Shown: positions 43,478 through 51,631 of the stretch, one piece after another | Layout of the letters: each line of letters begins with the position of its first letter | How positions within the stretch are numbered: position 1 is the first letter of the stretch | NCBI RefSeq assembly: GCF_017355965.1 | Contig: NZ_JAFIQW010000001.1 | Coordinates: 248,001-312,000, forward strand | Source of the DNA: Desertivibrio insolitus | GTDB lineage: Bacteria; Actinomycetota; Actinomycetes; Actinomycetales; Microbacteriaceae | Direction: 5' to 3' | DNA: 64,000 nt | Translations under genes and position numbers: made by a program | The notes under the pieces: generated by a model | What the model was told of the DNA's origin: nothing | The model's database searches: none | The model's input: the letters and a program-made list of their open reading frames with translations, nothing else

Positions 43478-43807
43478 ATGAGCGACCTTCCGCACGAGAC
43501 TCGGCGAGTGGCACGACTGCTCCTCGACACCGTCGCGGCGGTCGATTTCGACGGGGCGCACGAGGGCAACGAGCGCGCGGTCGCCACCTCGCTCGGTGAA
43601 CTCCACGCCTCGACCGGTGAGTTCGGCGAGCAGGACCGTGCGCTCGTCGTCGGCGCCGTGTCGGCGGTGCACGCCGCGCTCGAGCTGCTCGCCCGGGCGG
43701 AGGGCACCGATCTGCACGGGGCGGCCGCTCTGGTGCGCGAGGCGCTGGGCGGCAGCGCAGACGACCTCGACGACGCCGCTCTCCGAGCGCCGGAGCGGAT
43801 GCTCTGA
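43478..43807 (+). CDS. Hypothetical protein, 109 residues
   Basis: Soluble, helical, acidic protein that I cannot assign. It is rich in Ala, Glu and Asp (TRRVARLLLDTVAAVDFDGAH, then LVVGAVSAVHAALELLARAEG). The ATG at 43478 is chosen because it lies just before the coding-like part. It converges with the RsbQ-like gene, 14 bases apart, with no hairpin between. Confidence 0.55.
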   Translation: MSDLPHETRRVARLLLDTVAAVDFDGAHEGNERAVATSLGELHASTGEFGEQDRALVVGAVSAVHAALELLARAEGTDLHGAAALVREALGGSADDLDDAALRAPERML

Positions 43808-43821
43808 CGCCCTGATCCGGC

Positions 43822-44646
43822 TCAGACCAGGGTCGGCAGGAAGCCCGCGATCGCGGCGATGATCTCGCCCGGGGACGACAGGTTGGTGGCGTGGCCGGTG
43901 CCCGCGACCTCGACGAGGCGGCTGTTCCGAATGCGTGCGTGCAGGTACTGCGCCACCTCCGGCGGCACGACGAGGTCGTCCGCCGCCTGCACGATCAGGG
44001 TGGGCGTGCCGATGGCGGCGAGCTCCGCCCGGTAGTCCCCGAGGAAGATGGCGCGCGCGACGTGACCGGCGACGGTCCGATCGAGTGCGGCGAAGCCGGC
44101 GATCATCTCCTCGGCGATCCACCCCTGGTCCGGGTTGCCCACGATGTGCGGCGCCATGGTCCGCGCCCACCCCGAGGCATCCGTCGTGATGGCGTCGACG
44201 AGGCCCCGCACCTCGTCGAGACCGAATCCGCCGCGGTAGTCGATGTCGTCGACGTAGCGCGGCGAGGGTGACAGCAGCACGAGCCCGTCGAAGGCCGCCG
44301 GACGCCGCGCGGCGGCGAGCGCCCCGATCATCGCGCTGACCGAGTGGCCGACGTACACGACCTCCTCGAGGCCGAGCGAGTCGATCAGCTCGACGAGGTC
44401 GTCTGCGTAGCCGTGCAGCGTCGAGTAGCGGTCGACGTCGTACCTTTCGGAGTCGGTGCCGGCCGCCCCGATGTGATCGAAGAGCACCACCGTGTGCTGC
44501 GCCATGAAAGAGGGGGCGACGAGACGCCACATCTCCTGCGACCAGCCGAAACCGTGCCCGAACACGATCGTGCGTCCGCCGGGATTGCCCCAGATCCGCA
44601 CGCGCTGGCTTCGCAGGAGGTCGAGCGACCGCGCTACGCCGTGCAT
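43822..44646 (-). CDS. RsbQ-like alpha/beta hydrolase
   Basis: 274-residue hydrolase that resembles Bacillus RsbQ along its length: GHGFGWSQEMWRLVAPSF, YSTLHGYADDLVELIDSL, VGHSVSAMIGALAAARRP, LLSPSPRYVDD. The triad is Ser102, Asp224 and His252, close to the spacing of RsbQ. RsbQ is needed with the phosphatase RsbP to signal energy stress to sigma-B, probably by handling a small hydrophobic ligand. The plant KAI2/D14 receptors share this fold. Two PP2C-type phosphatases lie elsewhere in the window but not beside it. The ATG at 44646 follows GGGAGGG. Confidence 0.85.
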   Translation of the reverse strand: MHGVARSLDLLRSQRVRIWGNPGGRTIVFGHGFGWSQEMWRLVAPSFMAQHTVVLFDHIGAAGTDSERYDVDRYSTLHGYADDLVELIDSLGLEEVVYVGHSVSAMIGALAAARRPAAFDGLVLLSPSPRYVDDIDYRGGFGLDEVRGLVDAITTDASGWARTMAPHIVGNPDQGWIAEEMIAGFAALDRTVAGHVARAIFLGDYRAELAAIGTPTLIVQAADDLVVPPEVAQYLHARIRNSRLVEVAGTGHATNLSSPGEIIAAIAGFLPTLV

Positions 44647-44772
44647 CTCGCCGCCCTCCCTTGGTACTCGGAGACCCGAACTCCGGCAGGAACAGTCAAA
44701 GCGACAGCCCTACGGGAAAGGCAGTCCCAAAAATGGGTGACGCTCAGTTTTGTCGCGCATCACCGAATTGCG

Positions 44773-45975
44773 TCACGGCAGGCTCGCGAGGAATCCGCCG
44801 AGACGGCGCAGCCCCTCCCCGAGTTCCTCTCTGGAAGCCGCGTAGGAGAGGCGGACGTGGGTGTCGGCGCTGTGCTCGCCGAAGTCCTTGCCGGGAGTTA
44901 GTGCGACGTGCGCCTCCGCGAGGGCACGCTGGCAGAACTCCCACGACGACAGCCCGGTGCCGCTCACGTCGAAGTAGACGTAGAACGCACCGTCCGGCGG
45001 GACGGGCACGGGGAGGCCGAGCTCGCGCAGCCCCTCGAGCACGAGAGCGCGCCGCCCGAGGAACTCCTCGCGGCGCTCCTCGCAGACGGCCAGCGACTCC
45101 GGGGTGAAGCAGGCGAGCGCGGCGTGCTGCGCCGGCGTCGAGGCGCAGAGGAAGTAGTTCTGGGCGAGCCGCTCGAGGGCCGGCACGAGCTCCTCGGGCA
45201 CGATGCACCAGCCGAGGCGCCAGCCGGTCATGCCGAAGTACTTCGAGAAGCTGTTGATGACGATGGCATCGGGATCGAAGGCGAGCACGGTCGAGGCGGG
45301 GCGCCCCTGCTCGTCGTGGTCGGCGAGGTCGAGGTAGATCTCGTCGACGATCCGCCAGCCACCCCGCTCGCGCGCCGTCGCGCAGATGCGCTCGAGCTCG
45401 TGCTTGTCGACCGAGGTGCCGGTGGGGTTCGACGGCGTCGCGATCATGACGCCGCGCGTGGCATCCGTCCAGGCCTCGGCGACGGATGCCGCGTCGAGCT
45501 GGAAGCGCGTCTCGGCGGCAGCCTTCACGAGCGACACCTGCGCGCCGAAGCTCTCCATGATCTGCCGGTTGCAGGGGTAGGACGGGTCCCCGATGAGCAC
45601 CTCGTCGCCGGGATCGACGAGCGCGGCGGCGAGGAGCACGAGGGCGGCGGATGCCCCGGCGGTGACGACCACGCGGGCGGGGTCGACGGTCACACCGTGC
45701 TGGTCGCGGTAGAAGTGCGCGATCGCCTGACGCAGCGCCGGGAGCCCCAGTGCGGCGGTGTAGGCGAGCGGCCGCCCGTCGGTCGCGTCGCGAAGCGCCT
45801 GCAGCACCGCGGGCGGAGCGCCGAAGTCGGGCTCCCCCAGGCTGAGCTTCACGACGTGGTTGCCCTCGGCCTCCAGGGCGGCGGCGTTCTTGCCGAACTC
45901 CATCGCGTAGAAGGGCGCGATGCGCTGGGCGCGGTCGGAGAGCTTCATGCCGCGCCGCTCGGTTCCCGTGGTCAT
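44773..45975 (-). CDS. PLP-dependent aminotransferase class I/II
   Basis: 400-residue fold-type I aminotransferase. PLP Lys245 lies in INSFSKYFGMTGWRLG, with SNPTGTSV and DEIYLDL as further PLP-site motifs. The C-terminal domain has GAFYVYFDVS and HVRLSYAAS with the substrate-carboxylate Arg. It resembles aspartate- or valine/pyruvate-type enzymes; the exact amino acid is not clear. Start ATG 45975, or ATG 45948 (MKLSDRAQRI). The region around the first start is repeated 277 bases upstream. Confidence 0.9.
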   Translation of the reverse strand: MTTGTERRGMKLSDRAQRIAPFYAMEFGKNAAALEAEGNHVVKLSLGEPDFGAPPAVLQALRDATDGRPLAYTAALGLPALRQAIAHFYRDQHGVTVDPARVVVTAGASAALVLLAAALVDPGDEVLIGDPSYPCNRQIMESFGAQVSLVKAAAETRFQLDAASVAEAWTDATRGVMIATPSNPTGTSVDKHELERICATARERGGWRIVDEIYLDLADHDEQGRPASTVLAFDPDAIVINSFSKYFGMTGWRLGWCIVPEELVPALERLAQNYFLCASTPAQHAALACFTPESLAVCEERREEFLGRRALVLEGLRELGLPVPVPPDGAFYVYFDVSGTGLSSWEFCQRALAEAHVALTPGKDFGEHSADTHVRLSYAASREELGEGLRRLGGFLASLP

Positions 45976-45990
45976 GCCTCCATCGTCGCA
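45964..45990. repeat. Direct repeat, copy 1 (27 bases)
   Basis: Matches 46241-46267 with a single mismatch (T/C in the start codon). It spans the first codons and upstream bases of the aminotransferase gene. Confidence 0.8.
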
Positions 45991-46007
45991 GCGCCGCGCC
46001 GCAGCGT

Positions 46008-46166
46008 TCAGCTGTGGTCTTCGGTGTCGGGCTTCGCCCGCAGAACGTCGGCGACCTCCTCCTCAGGACGCGGGGGCAGGGTTTCGTCGTCCTCGAGTTC
46101 CGGAATGGTCGACTCGTCCGGGCCCGGCACGTGGTCCCGCGAGGGGTGATCGTGGTGAGAGGGCAC
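46008..46166 (-). CDS. Acidic histidine-containing mini-protein, 52 residues
   Basis: Short reading frame from GTG 46166, with AAGGA about 7 bases upstream and a TACGCT -10 box at 46200-46195. The product is hydrophilic and acidic: MPSHHDHPSRDHVPGPDEST, then IPELEDDETLPPRPEEEVAD and a short end. The His-rich N-terminus could bind a metal. It looks disordered; no family recognised. It lies between glutathione peroxidase and the aminotransferase, all on the reverse strand. Confidence 0.55.
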   Translation of the reverse strand: MPSHHDHPSRDHVPGPDESTIPELEDDETLPPRPEEEVADVLRAKPDTEDHS

Positions 46167-46240
46167 GAAGAATCCTTCCGTCGGCGGCGTTCTCAGCGTA
46201 GGCGAGTCGCTGCCGGAGATCGGAGCGCTGCGACGCTGGC

Positions 46241-46267
46241 TCCCGTGGTCACGCCTCCATCGTCGCA
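46241..46267. repeat. Direct repeat, copy 2 (27 bases)
   Basis: Second copy of the sequence at 45964-45990, 7 bases past the glutathione peroxidase stop. In this copy the start codon would be GTG and the frame ends soon after. Confidence 0.8.
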
Positions 46268-46274
46268 GGCAGCG

Positions 46275-46766
46275 CTAGCGCGGCTGCGCCGCCAGCAGGG
46301 ATTCGATCGCGGCGACGATCGCCGGGTCATCCGGCTCGACCGTCGGCCGGAAGCGCTGCACGGTGCCGTCGGGCGCGACGAGGAACTTCTCGAAGTTCCA
46401 GCTGACGCGCCCCGCCTTGCCCGACCCGTCGGGCGTGCGGGTCAGCTCCTGGTAGAGCGGGTGCGCTCCCCTGCCGTTCACCTTGATCTTGTCGAACATC
46501 GGGAACGTGACGCCCCAGGTGATCGAGCAGTACTCCTGGATCTTCACCGTGTCGCCGAGCTCCTGCAGGAACTGGTTGCTCGGGAAGCCCAGCACCGTGA
46601 AGCCCTGCTCCGCGTACCGCTTCTGCAGCGCCTCGAGCTTGGCGTACTGCGGAGTCAGACCGCAGCGCGAGGCGACGTTCACGATCAGCCGCACGGGCGC
46701 GTAGTCGGCGAGCGTCGCGGGGCGACCATCGATCGTGGTCAGCGGGATCGAGTCGAGAGCGGGCAT
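46275..46766 (-). CDS. Glutathione peroxidase-family thiol peroxidase
   Basis: 163-residue peroxidase of the Cys-GPx type. Peroxidatic Cys35 is in NVASRCGLTPQ, Gln65 in GFPSNQF and Trp123 in VSWNFEKFLV. Cys80 in IQEYCSITW may be the resolving cysteine, so reduction would be by thioredoxin rather than glutathione. The ATG at 46766 appears leaderless, with TACAGT ending 7 bases upstream. Confidence 0.95.
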   Translation of the reverse strand: MPALDSIPLTTIDGRPATLADYAPVRLIVNVASRCGLTPQYAKLEALQKRYAEQGFTVLGFPSNQFLQELGDTVKIQEYCSITWGVTFPMFDKIKVNGRGAHPLYQELTRTPDGSGKAGRVSWNFEKFLVAPDGTVQRFRPTVEPDDPAIVAAIESLLAAQPR

Positions 46767-46773
46767 CGCGTGA

Positions 46774-46779
46774 ACTGTA
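46774..46779 (-). promoter_or_regulatory. -10 box for the leaderless glutathione peroxidase gene
   Basis: TACAGT on the reverse strand, 7 bases from the ATG; no ribosome site. Confidence 0.6.
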
Positions 46780-46828
46780 GGACAGGGATTCGAATGCCCG
46801 CCTACCGCTCCCGCGAGCCGGACCCGGG

Positions 46829-48187
46829 CTACTCGCCCCCGAGTTCGCCCGGATGGGTCAGCCGCCACCACTCGGTCGGCGCCGTGATGCTGCCCTCGAT
46901 CACGACGGGAGCGGTCACGGTGTTCGGTCCGGCGCTCCAGGTGATCGTCCCGACGACCTCGCCGGCCTCGTAAGCCGTGGGGGTCTTGGTCTCCATCGTG
47001 ACCGTGATCGGGGTGTCCGACCAGGTGAGGAGCGAGGCGTCCTCGCCGACGACGATGCGTGCCGACGAGCCCCAGGGAGTGGAGTACCCGCCGATCTCCT
47101 CGCCCCGGGTGGCGACGGGCACCTCGTGGAAGCCCGCGCGGATGCTGTCGAGCAGCGCGACCGCGCTCCTGTTGACCGACTCCCGCGATCCGCCGCCGAG
47201 CATGATGCCGGTCACGCTGAGCGGCTCGGCGATGCCGACGTCGACGCTCGCGGTGTAGAGCAGGCTGAAGGTGCCAGGGCCGAGGTTGCCGGTCTTCAGC
47301 CCGGTGATGCCGCCGCTGCCGAGCAGGCTGTTCGTGTTCACCATCCGCCCGGGCCCGGGCACCGACAGCGACGGGGTCGCCGCGATCTCGGCGATGGTCG
47401 GGTCAGCCGCCGCCAGCTTGCCCAGCGCGACGAGGTCCGTCGGGGTGCTCGTGTTGCGCGCGCTGAGCCCGGTGGGCTCGACGATCGTGGTGCTCGAGAG
47501 TCCGTTGTCGGCGAGCCAGCGCCTCGTCGCGCTGACGAACGCCCCCTGCGACCCGAAGGCCCACGTCGAGACGGCCTCGGCGTAGTTGCTCGCCGACGGG
47601 ATGAGCATCGCCGACAGAGCGTCACGCAGCGACATCGAGCTGCCAGCCGGCATCGCGGCGATCGTCGCCCCGCGCACGTAGTACGCGTCGTAGAGGTCGT
47701 GATCGGCCTCGGAGAACGTGATGGTCGGCCCCTCGTCGTCGGCACCGTCGAGCGGCTTCTCGTCGAGCACCACCAGCGCGGTGACGAGCTTGGTGATGCT
47801 CGCGATGGAGCGCGGCTCGTCGGTTCCGCTCGTCAGCCACACACCGCTCGCGCCGGCACCCAGGTACTCGTCGGCGCCCGACACGCTCACCGCGGCGGCC
47901 CCGTCGAGCGGGAGGGCGAGGTCGGCGGCGGAGCCGACCGGCGCATCGGGCTGCTGCACGTCAGCTGTGGGGGCGCTCACCGGGGCGGTCAACGCCCACC
48001 AGGTGTATCCGCCGGCGCTGCCGAACATCAGGAGAACGACGACAACCGCCACGAGCCACCCGCGGCGCCGCCGAGCTCGGCGCATCCGCGGGTCGGCCGG
48101 CGGACGTCCGGGCGAAGGGTTTTGATCGTCGGAGAACCAGTCGGCGAACGCCGAGATCTCCGTGGCCGAGCGGCCCTGCGTCGTCAT
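46829..48187 (-). CDS. D-alanyl-D-alanine carboxypeptidase-like membrane protein (peptidase S11)
   Basis: 452-residue protein with a cytoplasmic N-terminus of about 40 residues, a transmembrane anchor (about 44-66) and an extracytoplasmic S11 domain. The active Ser130 and Lys133 form SxxK (SITK), and KTG appears in GLKTGNLGPG. The middle SxN motif reads SASN, with Ser where Asn is expected. A C-terminal beta domain resembles that of PBP5. It would trim peptidoglycan pentapeptides, if the altered motif still works. Promoter TTGTCC-17-CACACT lies at 48248-48220. Confidence 0.88.
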   Translation of the reverse strand: MTTQGRSATEISAFADWFSDDQNPSPGRPPADPRMRRARRRRGWLVAVVVVLLMFGSAGGYTWWALTAPVSAPTADVQQPDAPVGSAADLALPLDGAAAVSVSGADEYLGAGASGVWLTSGTDEPRSIASITKLVTALVVLDEKPLDGADDEGPTITFSEADHDLYDAYYVRGATIAAMPAGSSMSLRDALSAMLIPSASNYAEAVSTWAFGSQGAFVSATRRWLADNGLSSTTIVEPTGLSARNTSTPTDLVALGKLAAADPTIAEIAATPSLSVPGPGRMVNTNSLLGSGGITGLKTGNLGPGTFSLLYTASVDVGIAEPLSVTGIMLGGGSRESVNRSAVALLDSIRAGFHEVPVATRGEEIGGYSTPWGSSARIVVGEDASLLTWSDTPITVTMETKTPTAYEAGEVVGTITWSAGPNTVTAPVVIEGSITAPTEWWRLTHPGELGGE

Positions 48188-48219
48188 CCTGCCCCCAAGC
48201 GGTACGCGTCTCCGCGCAC

Positions 48220-48248
48220 AGTGTGGCGGGGACGTGGCGCCGGGACAA
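48220..48248 (-). promoter_or_regulatory. Promoter of the carboxypeptidase gene
   Basis: On the reverse strand TTGTCC (48248-48243), 17-base spacer, CACACT (48225-48220). Confidence 0.55.
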
Positions 48249-48265
48249 GTACTTCGTTGAAGCCG

Positions 48266-48283
48266 CGCCTAAATGGTTAGGCG
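48266..48283. terminator. Short inverted repeat between SDR and carboxypeptidase genes
   Basis: Perfect CGCCTAA/TTAGGCG arms with an ATGG loop, 42 bases after the SDR stop. It may be a terminator or an operator in front of the carboxypeptidase promoter. Confidence 0.45.
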
Positions 48284-48325
48284 GACGAGCGGAGGTGCAT
48301 CCCCTTCGTCACCGACGACCTGCCG

Positions 48326-49000
48326 CTACTCCCTGCCCTCTTCGAGCGGGATGAGCATGGTTCGGAACGGCCCGTCAGTCGTGTGCAGTTCCCAGATCCG
48401 GTCGGCCACGTCATCGATGCCGTTGGGCAGCTGGAGCCGGGGAATCGCTCCTGGAATCACGAGCTGCTTGACCCGCACCCCCTCGTTCTCGAGGGCGTCG
48501 TGAAGCATCTCCCCGTACGCGCTCTCCGCCGGGAAGGCGACGGAGGTTCCCGCGAAGCCGGCGCGTGCCTTCACCGAGGTCCCGCCGTTGATCAGGATGA
48601 TGCTGCCGTCTCCCGACTCCTGCATCGCGGGCAGCACCGCGCGGGCGGAGTGGATGAGGCCGAGCAGGGAGAACTGCACGGCCTCCAGTGCGAGTTCAGG
48701 GGTCAGCTCGAGGACGGGCTTCAGGTAGTCGCGAGACGGAAGCGGGCTGTACTGCAGGACCGAGATCTCGCCGAGGTCTGCTGCGGCACGGCCGAGCGCG
48801 TCTTCGAGTTCAGCGGGCCTACGCACGTCTGCCGAGTAGCCCTTGGCCGTCACCCCCGCCGAGCCCAGCTCCGCCACCATGGCGTCGAGCTTCGATCGGT
48901 CGCGCGAGATCAGGGCTACCGAGAAGCCCTCGCGGCCGAAGCGACGCGCGACGGCCGCTCCGAGTCCCGGTCCGGCTCCGATGATGGCGATGACGGGCAT
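48326..49000 (-). CDS. Atypical SDR-family protein
   Basis: 224-residue Rossmann protein with the cofactor motif IIGAGPGLGAAVA and an NNAG-region variant (VLQYSPLPSRDYLKP). The usual catalytic Tyr-x-x-x-Lys is missing: after the Ser-containing strand (INGGTSVKARAGF) the sequence reads SVAFPAESAYGEML. It may bind NADP without normal reductase activity or use another residue. GAAGGAG precedes the ATG. A CRP-like palindrome lies about 45 bases upstream. Confidence 0.85.
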   Translation of the reverse strand: MPVIAIIGAGPGLGAAVARRFGREGFSVALISRDRSKLDAMVAELGSAGVTAKGYSADVRRPAELEDALGRAAADLGEISVLQYSPLPSRDYLKPVLELTPELALEAVQFSLLGLIHSARAVLPAMQESGDGSIILINGGTSVKARAGFAGTSVAFPAESAYGEMLHDALENEGVRVKQLVIPGAIPRLQLPNGIDDVADRIWELHTTDGPFRTMLIPLEEGRE

Positions 49001-49041
49001 GGCGAACTCCTTCGGGCTGTGACGTTGCGGCGACTCCGAGT

Positions 49042-49057
49042 AGTGACCAGGGTCACA
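49042..49057. promoter_or_regulatory. CRP/GlxR-like palindrome
   Basis: AGTGACCAGGGTCACA matches TGTGA-N6-TCACA at 9 of 10 positions. It lies between ychF (overlapping its stop) and the SDR gene at 48326-49000, which starts about 40 bases downstream. It is a candidate cAMP-regulator site. Confidence 0.5.
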
Positions 49058-50126
49058 CGTTGAAGCGGAACTCCACCACGTCGCCGTCCTGCATCACGTA
49101 GTCCTTGCCCTCGATGCGGGCCTTGCCGCGCGAGCGCGCCTCGGCGATCGAGCCGGCGGCGACGAGGTCCTCGAACGAGATGACCTCGGCCTTGATGAAG
49201 CCCTTCTCGAAGTCGGTGTGGATGACGCCGGCGGCCTGCGGGGCCTTCCAGCCCTTGCCGATCGTCCAGGCGCGCGACTCCTTCGGGCCCGCCGTGAGGT
49301 AGGTCTGCAGTCCGAGGGTGTCGAAGCCGACGCGGGCGAGCTGGTCGAGGCCGCTCTCGTCCTGGCCGGTCGAGGCGAGCAGCTCCGCCGCCTCCTCGGG
49401 GTCGAGGTCGATGAGCTCCGACTCGATCTTCGCGTCGAGGAAGACGGCCTTCGCCGGGGCGACGAGCGCGGCGAGCTGCTCGCGGCGCGAGTCATCCGTC
49501 AGCACCTCCTCGTCGACGTTGAAGACGTAGATGAAGGGCTTGGCGGTGAGAAGCCCGAGCTCGCGCAGCGGGGCGATGTCGACCTTCGCGCTCGACAGCG
49601 GTGTGCCGGCGTTCAGCGCCTCGATCGCGGCCTTGGCAGCGTCGAGCACGGCGGGCTCGAGTTTCTTGCCGCGCACCTCCTTCTCGAAGCGCGGCAGCGC
49701 CTTCTCGAGGGTCTGCAGGTCGGCGAGGATCAGCTCGGTGTTGATCGTCTCCATGTCGCTCGCCGGGTTCACGGCGCCGTCGACGTGCACGACGTCGGGG
49801 TCGCTGAAGCCGCGGACGACCTGCGCGATCGCATCCGCCTCGCGGATGTTGGCGAGGAACTGGTTGCCGAGCCCCTCGCCCTCGCTTGCGCCGCGCACGA
49901 TGCCGGCGATGTCGACGAAGCTGACCGTCGCCGGCACGATCCGCTCGCTGCTGAACAACTCGGCGAGCTTCGTGAGGCGCGCGTCGGGAAGGTTCACGAC
50001 GCCGACGTTGGGCTCGATCGTCGCGAACGGGTAGTTGGCCGCGAGAACCGTGTTCTTCGTCAGCGCGTTGAACAGGGTCGACTTGCCGACGTTGGGGAGA
50101 CCGACGATTCCGATGGTGAGAGCCAC
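49053..50126 (-). CDS. ychF: Redox-regulated ATPase YchF (OLA1 family)
   Basis: Obg-type P-loop NTPase of 357 residues that prefers ATP to GTP. G1 is GLPNVGKST, G3 DIAGIV and the altered G4 NVDE (YVFNVDEEV). The TGS domain is at the C-terminus, ending DYVMQDGDVVEFRFNV. It acts in stress responses and ribosome-associated processes. I place the start at GTG 50126 (VALTIGIVGLPNVGKS), as in relatives, with TACGAT 8 bases upstream, rather than at the TTG nine bases earlier. Confidence 0.95.
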   Translation of the reverse strand: MALTIGIVGLPNVGKSTLFNALTKNTVLAANYPFATIEPNVGVVNLPDARLTKLAELFSSERIVPATVSFVDIAGIVRGASEGEGLGNQFLANIREADAIAQVVRGFSDPDVVHVDGAVNPASDMETINTELILADLQTLEKALPRFEKEVRGKKLEPAVLDAAKAAIEALNAGTPLSSAKVDIAPLRELGLLTAKPFIYVFNVDEEVLTDDSRREQLAALVAPAKAVFLDAKIESELIDLDPEEAAELLASTGQDESGLDQLARVGFDTLGLQTYLTAGPKESRAWTIGKGWKAPQAAGVIHTDFEKGFIKAEVISFEDLVAAGSIAEARSRGKARIEGKDYVMQDGDVVEFRFNV

Positions 50127-50134
50127 GGGCGTCA

Positions 50135-50140
50135 ATCGTA
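50135..50140 (-). promoter_or_regulatory. -10 box of ychF
   Basis: TACGAT on the reverse strand, 8 bases before the GTG at 50126; near-leaderless. Confidence 0.5.
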
Positions 50141-50189
50141 TCCGCCGGGTGGCGCCGAGCGCGCCGGGTGCGGATGCCGCAGCGCCGCG

Positions 50190-51461
50190 CTACCCCGCCG
50201 AGCGCTCCCCCTCGTCGCCGCGGTGGTCCTCCGGCGCGGCTGGCGGCTGCACGGGCGTCTGCCCGAACGGCGGGGCCGGCGGCTGCACCGCGTCAGGCGC
50301 GGCCGGGGCGTGCGGCACCGCGGCGGGCGGCGGCGGAACCGGGTGTGCGCCTGCGGCGGCATCCGCGACCGGCATGGTGGACCGTGCGTCCGGCTGCTGC
50401 ACCGCGGCGGCCGTCCCCTGCTGCTGCGCCGTCGCGCCCGAGGTCGGCTGCGCCACCCCGGCGTACTGCGGCTGCCCCTGCGAGGCCCAGTAGTGCTGGG
50501 CTGCGAGGTCGTAGGCCTGCTGGCGGGCGCGCTCCTCGGCGACGGTGAGCGGCTGCGGCGCGACGCGCTCGACGCCCTGGCGACGAGCGAGCCAGGTCGT
50601 CACGACGGCGGCGAGCAGCACCATGAAGATGGGCACGAGCACGATCGGGCCGCCGGTTCCCGCGCTGCGGTCGATGCCCTGCTCGAGGGCGCCCGTGAAG
50701 GCGGCGCCGAGGAAGATCAGCACGTTGTTCGTCGCGTGGATCAGCACCGCCGCCTCGATGCCGCCCGAGCCCCACACCGCGATCGACATCGCCGCGCCGA
50801 AGAGCACGTAGTAGGCGATCAGCCACGGGTCGCCCGCGAAGTGCGCGAGCCCGAACAGCACGGCCGACCCCGCCGTCGACACGGCGAGCGCGAGCCGCGG
50901 CGAGGGGATCCAGCTGCTGATCGAGCGCTGGGCGATGCCGCGCATCGCGTACTCCTCCCCCGCGGCCTGCAGCGGGGTGGTGAGCAGCACGACGAACACG
51001 AGCGCGATGGCGGTGCCGTCGACGCGGAAGCTGCCCTCGGGTGCGAGCAGGAACGTCGCCCCGACGTAGAGCACCCAGAGCGGCACGATCACGGCGGCGA
51101 GTCGACCGAACCACTGCCACCGGAAGCGGCCGGTGACCGAGTGCAGGAAGCGGACGGGCACCCCGAAGAGCAGCCGCTGCAGCCCCATCGCGACGGGGAT
51201 CATGAGCGCGAGCGCGACGTTGGTCGCGAGCAGCTGCACGGGCGTGATCGGGATGACGCCCGACTCGAAGTCCTCGAGGCTGATCGCGCCGGTGACGAAC
51301 ACGTCGAACACGATCGCGAGCCCGCCGATGACGAGCGAGAACAGGAAGAAGGCCACCACCACGACGACGAGCGCGACGGCGCCTCGCCACCAGCCGGGCA
51401 CGCGGCGCAGCGCGTGGTCGTAGTGGGTGCGGTACAGCACGGGGACAGGCGACGTCGACAT
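50190..51461 (-). CDS. CPBP-family intramembrane metalloprotease with proline-rich tail
   Basis: 423-residue protein with about eight hydrophobic helices and complete CPBP motifs: GEEYAMRG (EExxxR), FGLAHF and HATNNVL. After the last helix (about 315) comes a cytoplasmic tail of about 110 residues rich in Pro, Ala and Gln, probably disordered. I prefer ATG 51461 because GGAG lies 7 bases upstream; another ATG lies at 51479. Target unknown. Unlike the CPBP protein at 14565, motif 1 is intact. Confidence 0.87.
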   Translation of the reverse strand: MSTSPVPVLYRTHYDHALRRVPGWWRGAVALVVVVVAFFLFSLVIGGLAIVFDVFVTGAISLEDFESGVIPITPVQLLATNVALALMIPVAMGLQRLLFGVPVRFLHSVTGRFRWQWFGRLAAVIVPLWVLYVGATFLLAPEGSFRVDGTAIALVFVVLLTTPLQAAGEEYAMRGIAQRSISSWIPSPRLALAVSTAGSAVLFGLAHFAGDPWLIAYYVLFGAAMSIAVWGSGGIEAAVLIHATNNVLIFLGAAFTGALEQGIDRSAGTGGPIVLVPIFMVLLAAVVTTWLARRQGVERVAPQPLTVAEERARQQAYDLAAQHYWASQGQPQYAGVAQPTSGATAQQQGTAAAVQQPDARSTMPVADAAAGAHPVPPPPAAVPHAPAAPDAVQPPAPPFGQTPVQPPAAPEDHRGDEGERSAG

Positions 51462-51501
51462 GTTCGGGCTCCGGGACATCGGCTTGCTCTAGGGACACCA
51501 C

Positions 51502-51507
51502 ACGCTA
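51502..51507 (-). promoter_or_regulatory. -10 box of the CPBP gene
   Basis: TAGCGT on the reverse strand, 40 bases upstream of the ATG at 51461. Confidence 0.5.
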
Positions 51508-51618
51508 TCGACCACGGGCGTCAACTCCCCGTAGCGACGCCCCCCGTTCGGGGGATCCGTTCAGGGAGCGTTTGCCGACCCGCCCGGGCGGCAGCGCGGC
51601 GGTGTCCGGGGCCGGTGC

Positions 51619-51624
51619 GACACT
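51619..51624 (+). promoter_or_regulatory. -10 box for the leaderless exonuclease gene
   Basis: GACACT, 7 bases before the GTG at 51632. Confidence 0.5.
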
Positions 51625-51631
51625 CGCTCCC

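Noticed and set aside
44737-44776. GTGACGC/GCGTCAC inverted repeat near the aminotransferase stop as a terminator
   Set aside because: The arms are only 7 bases, the loop is about 26 bases, and one arm overlaps the stop codon, so support is too weak.
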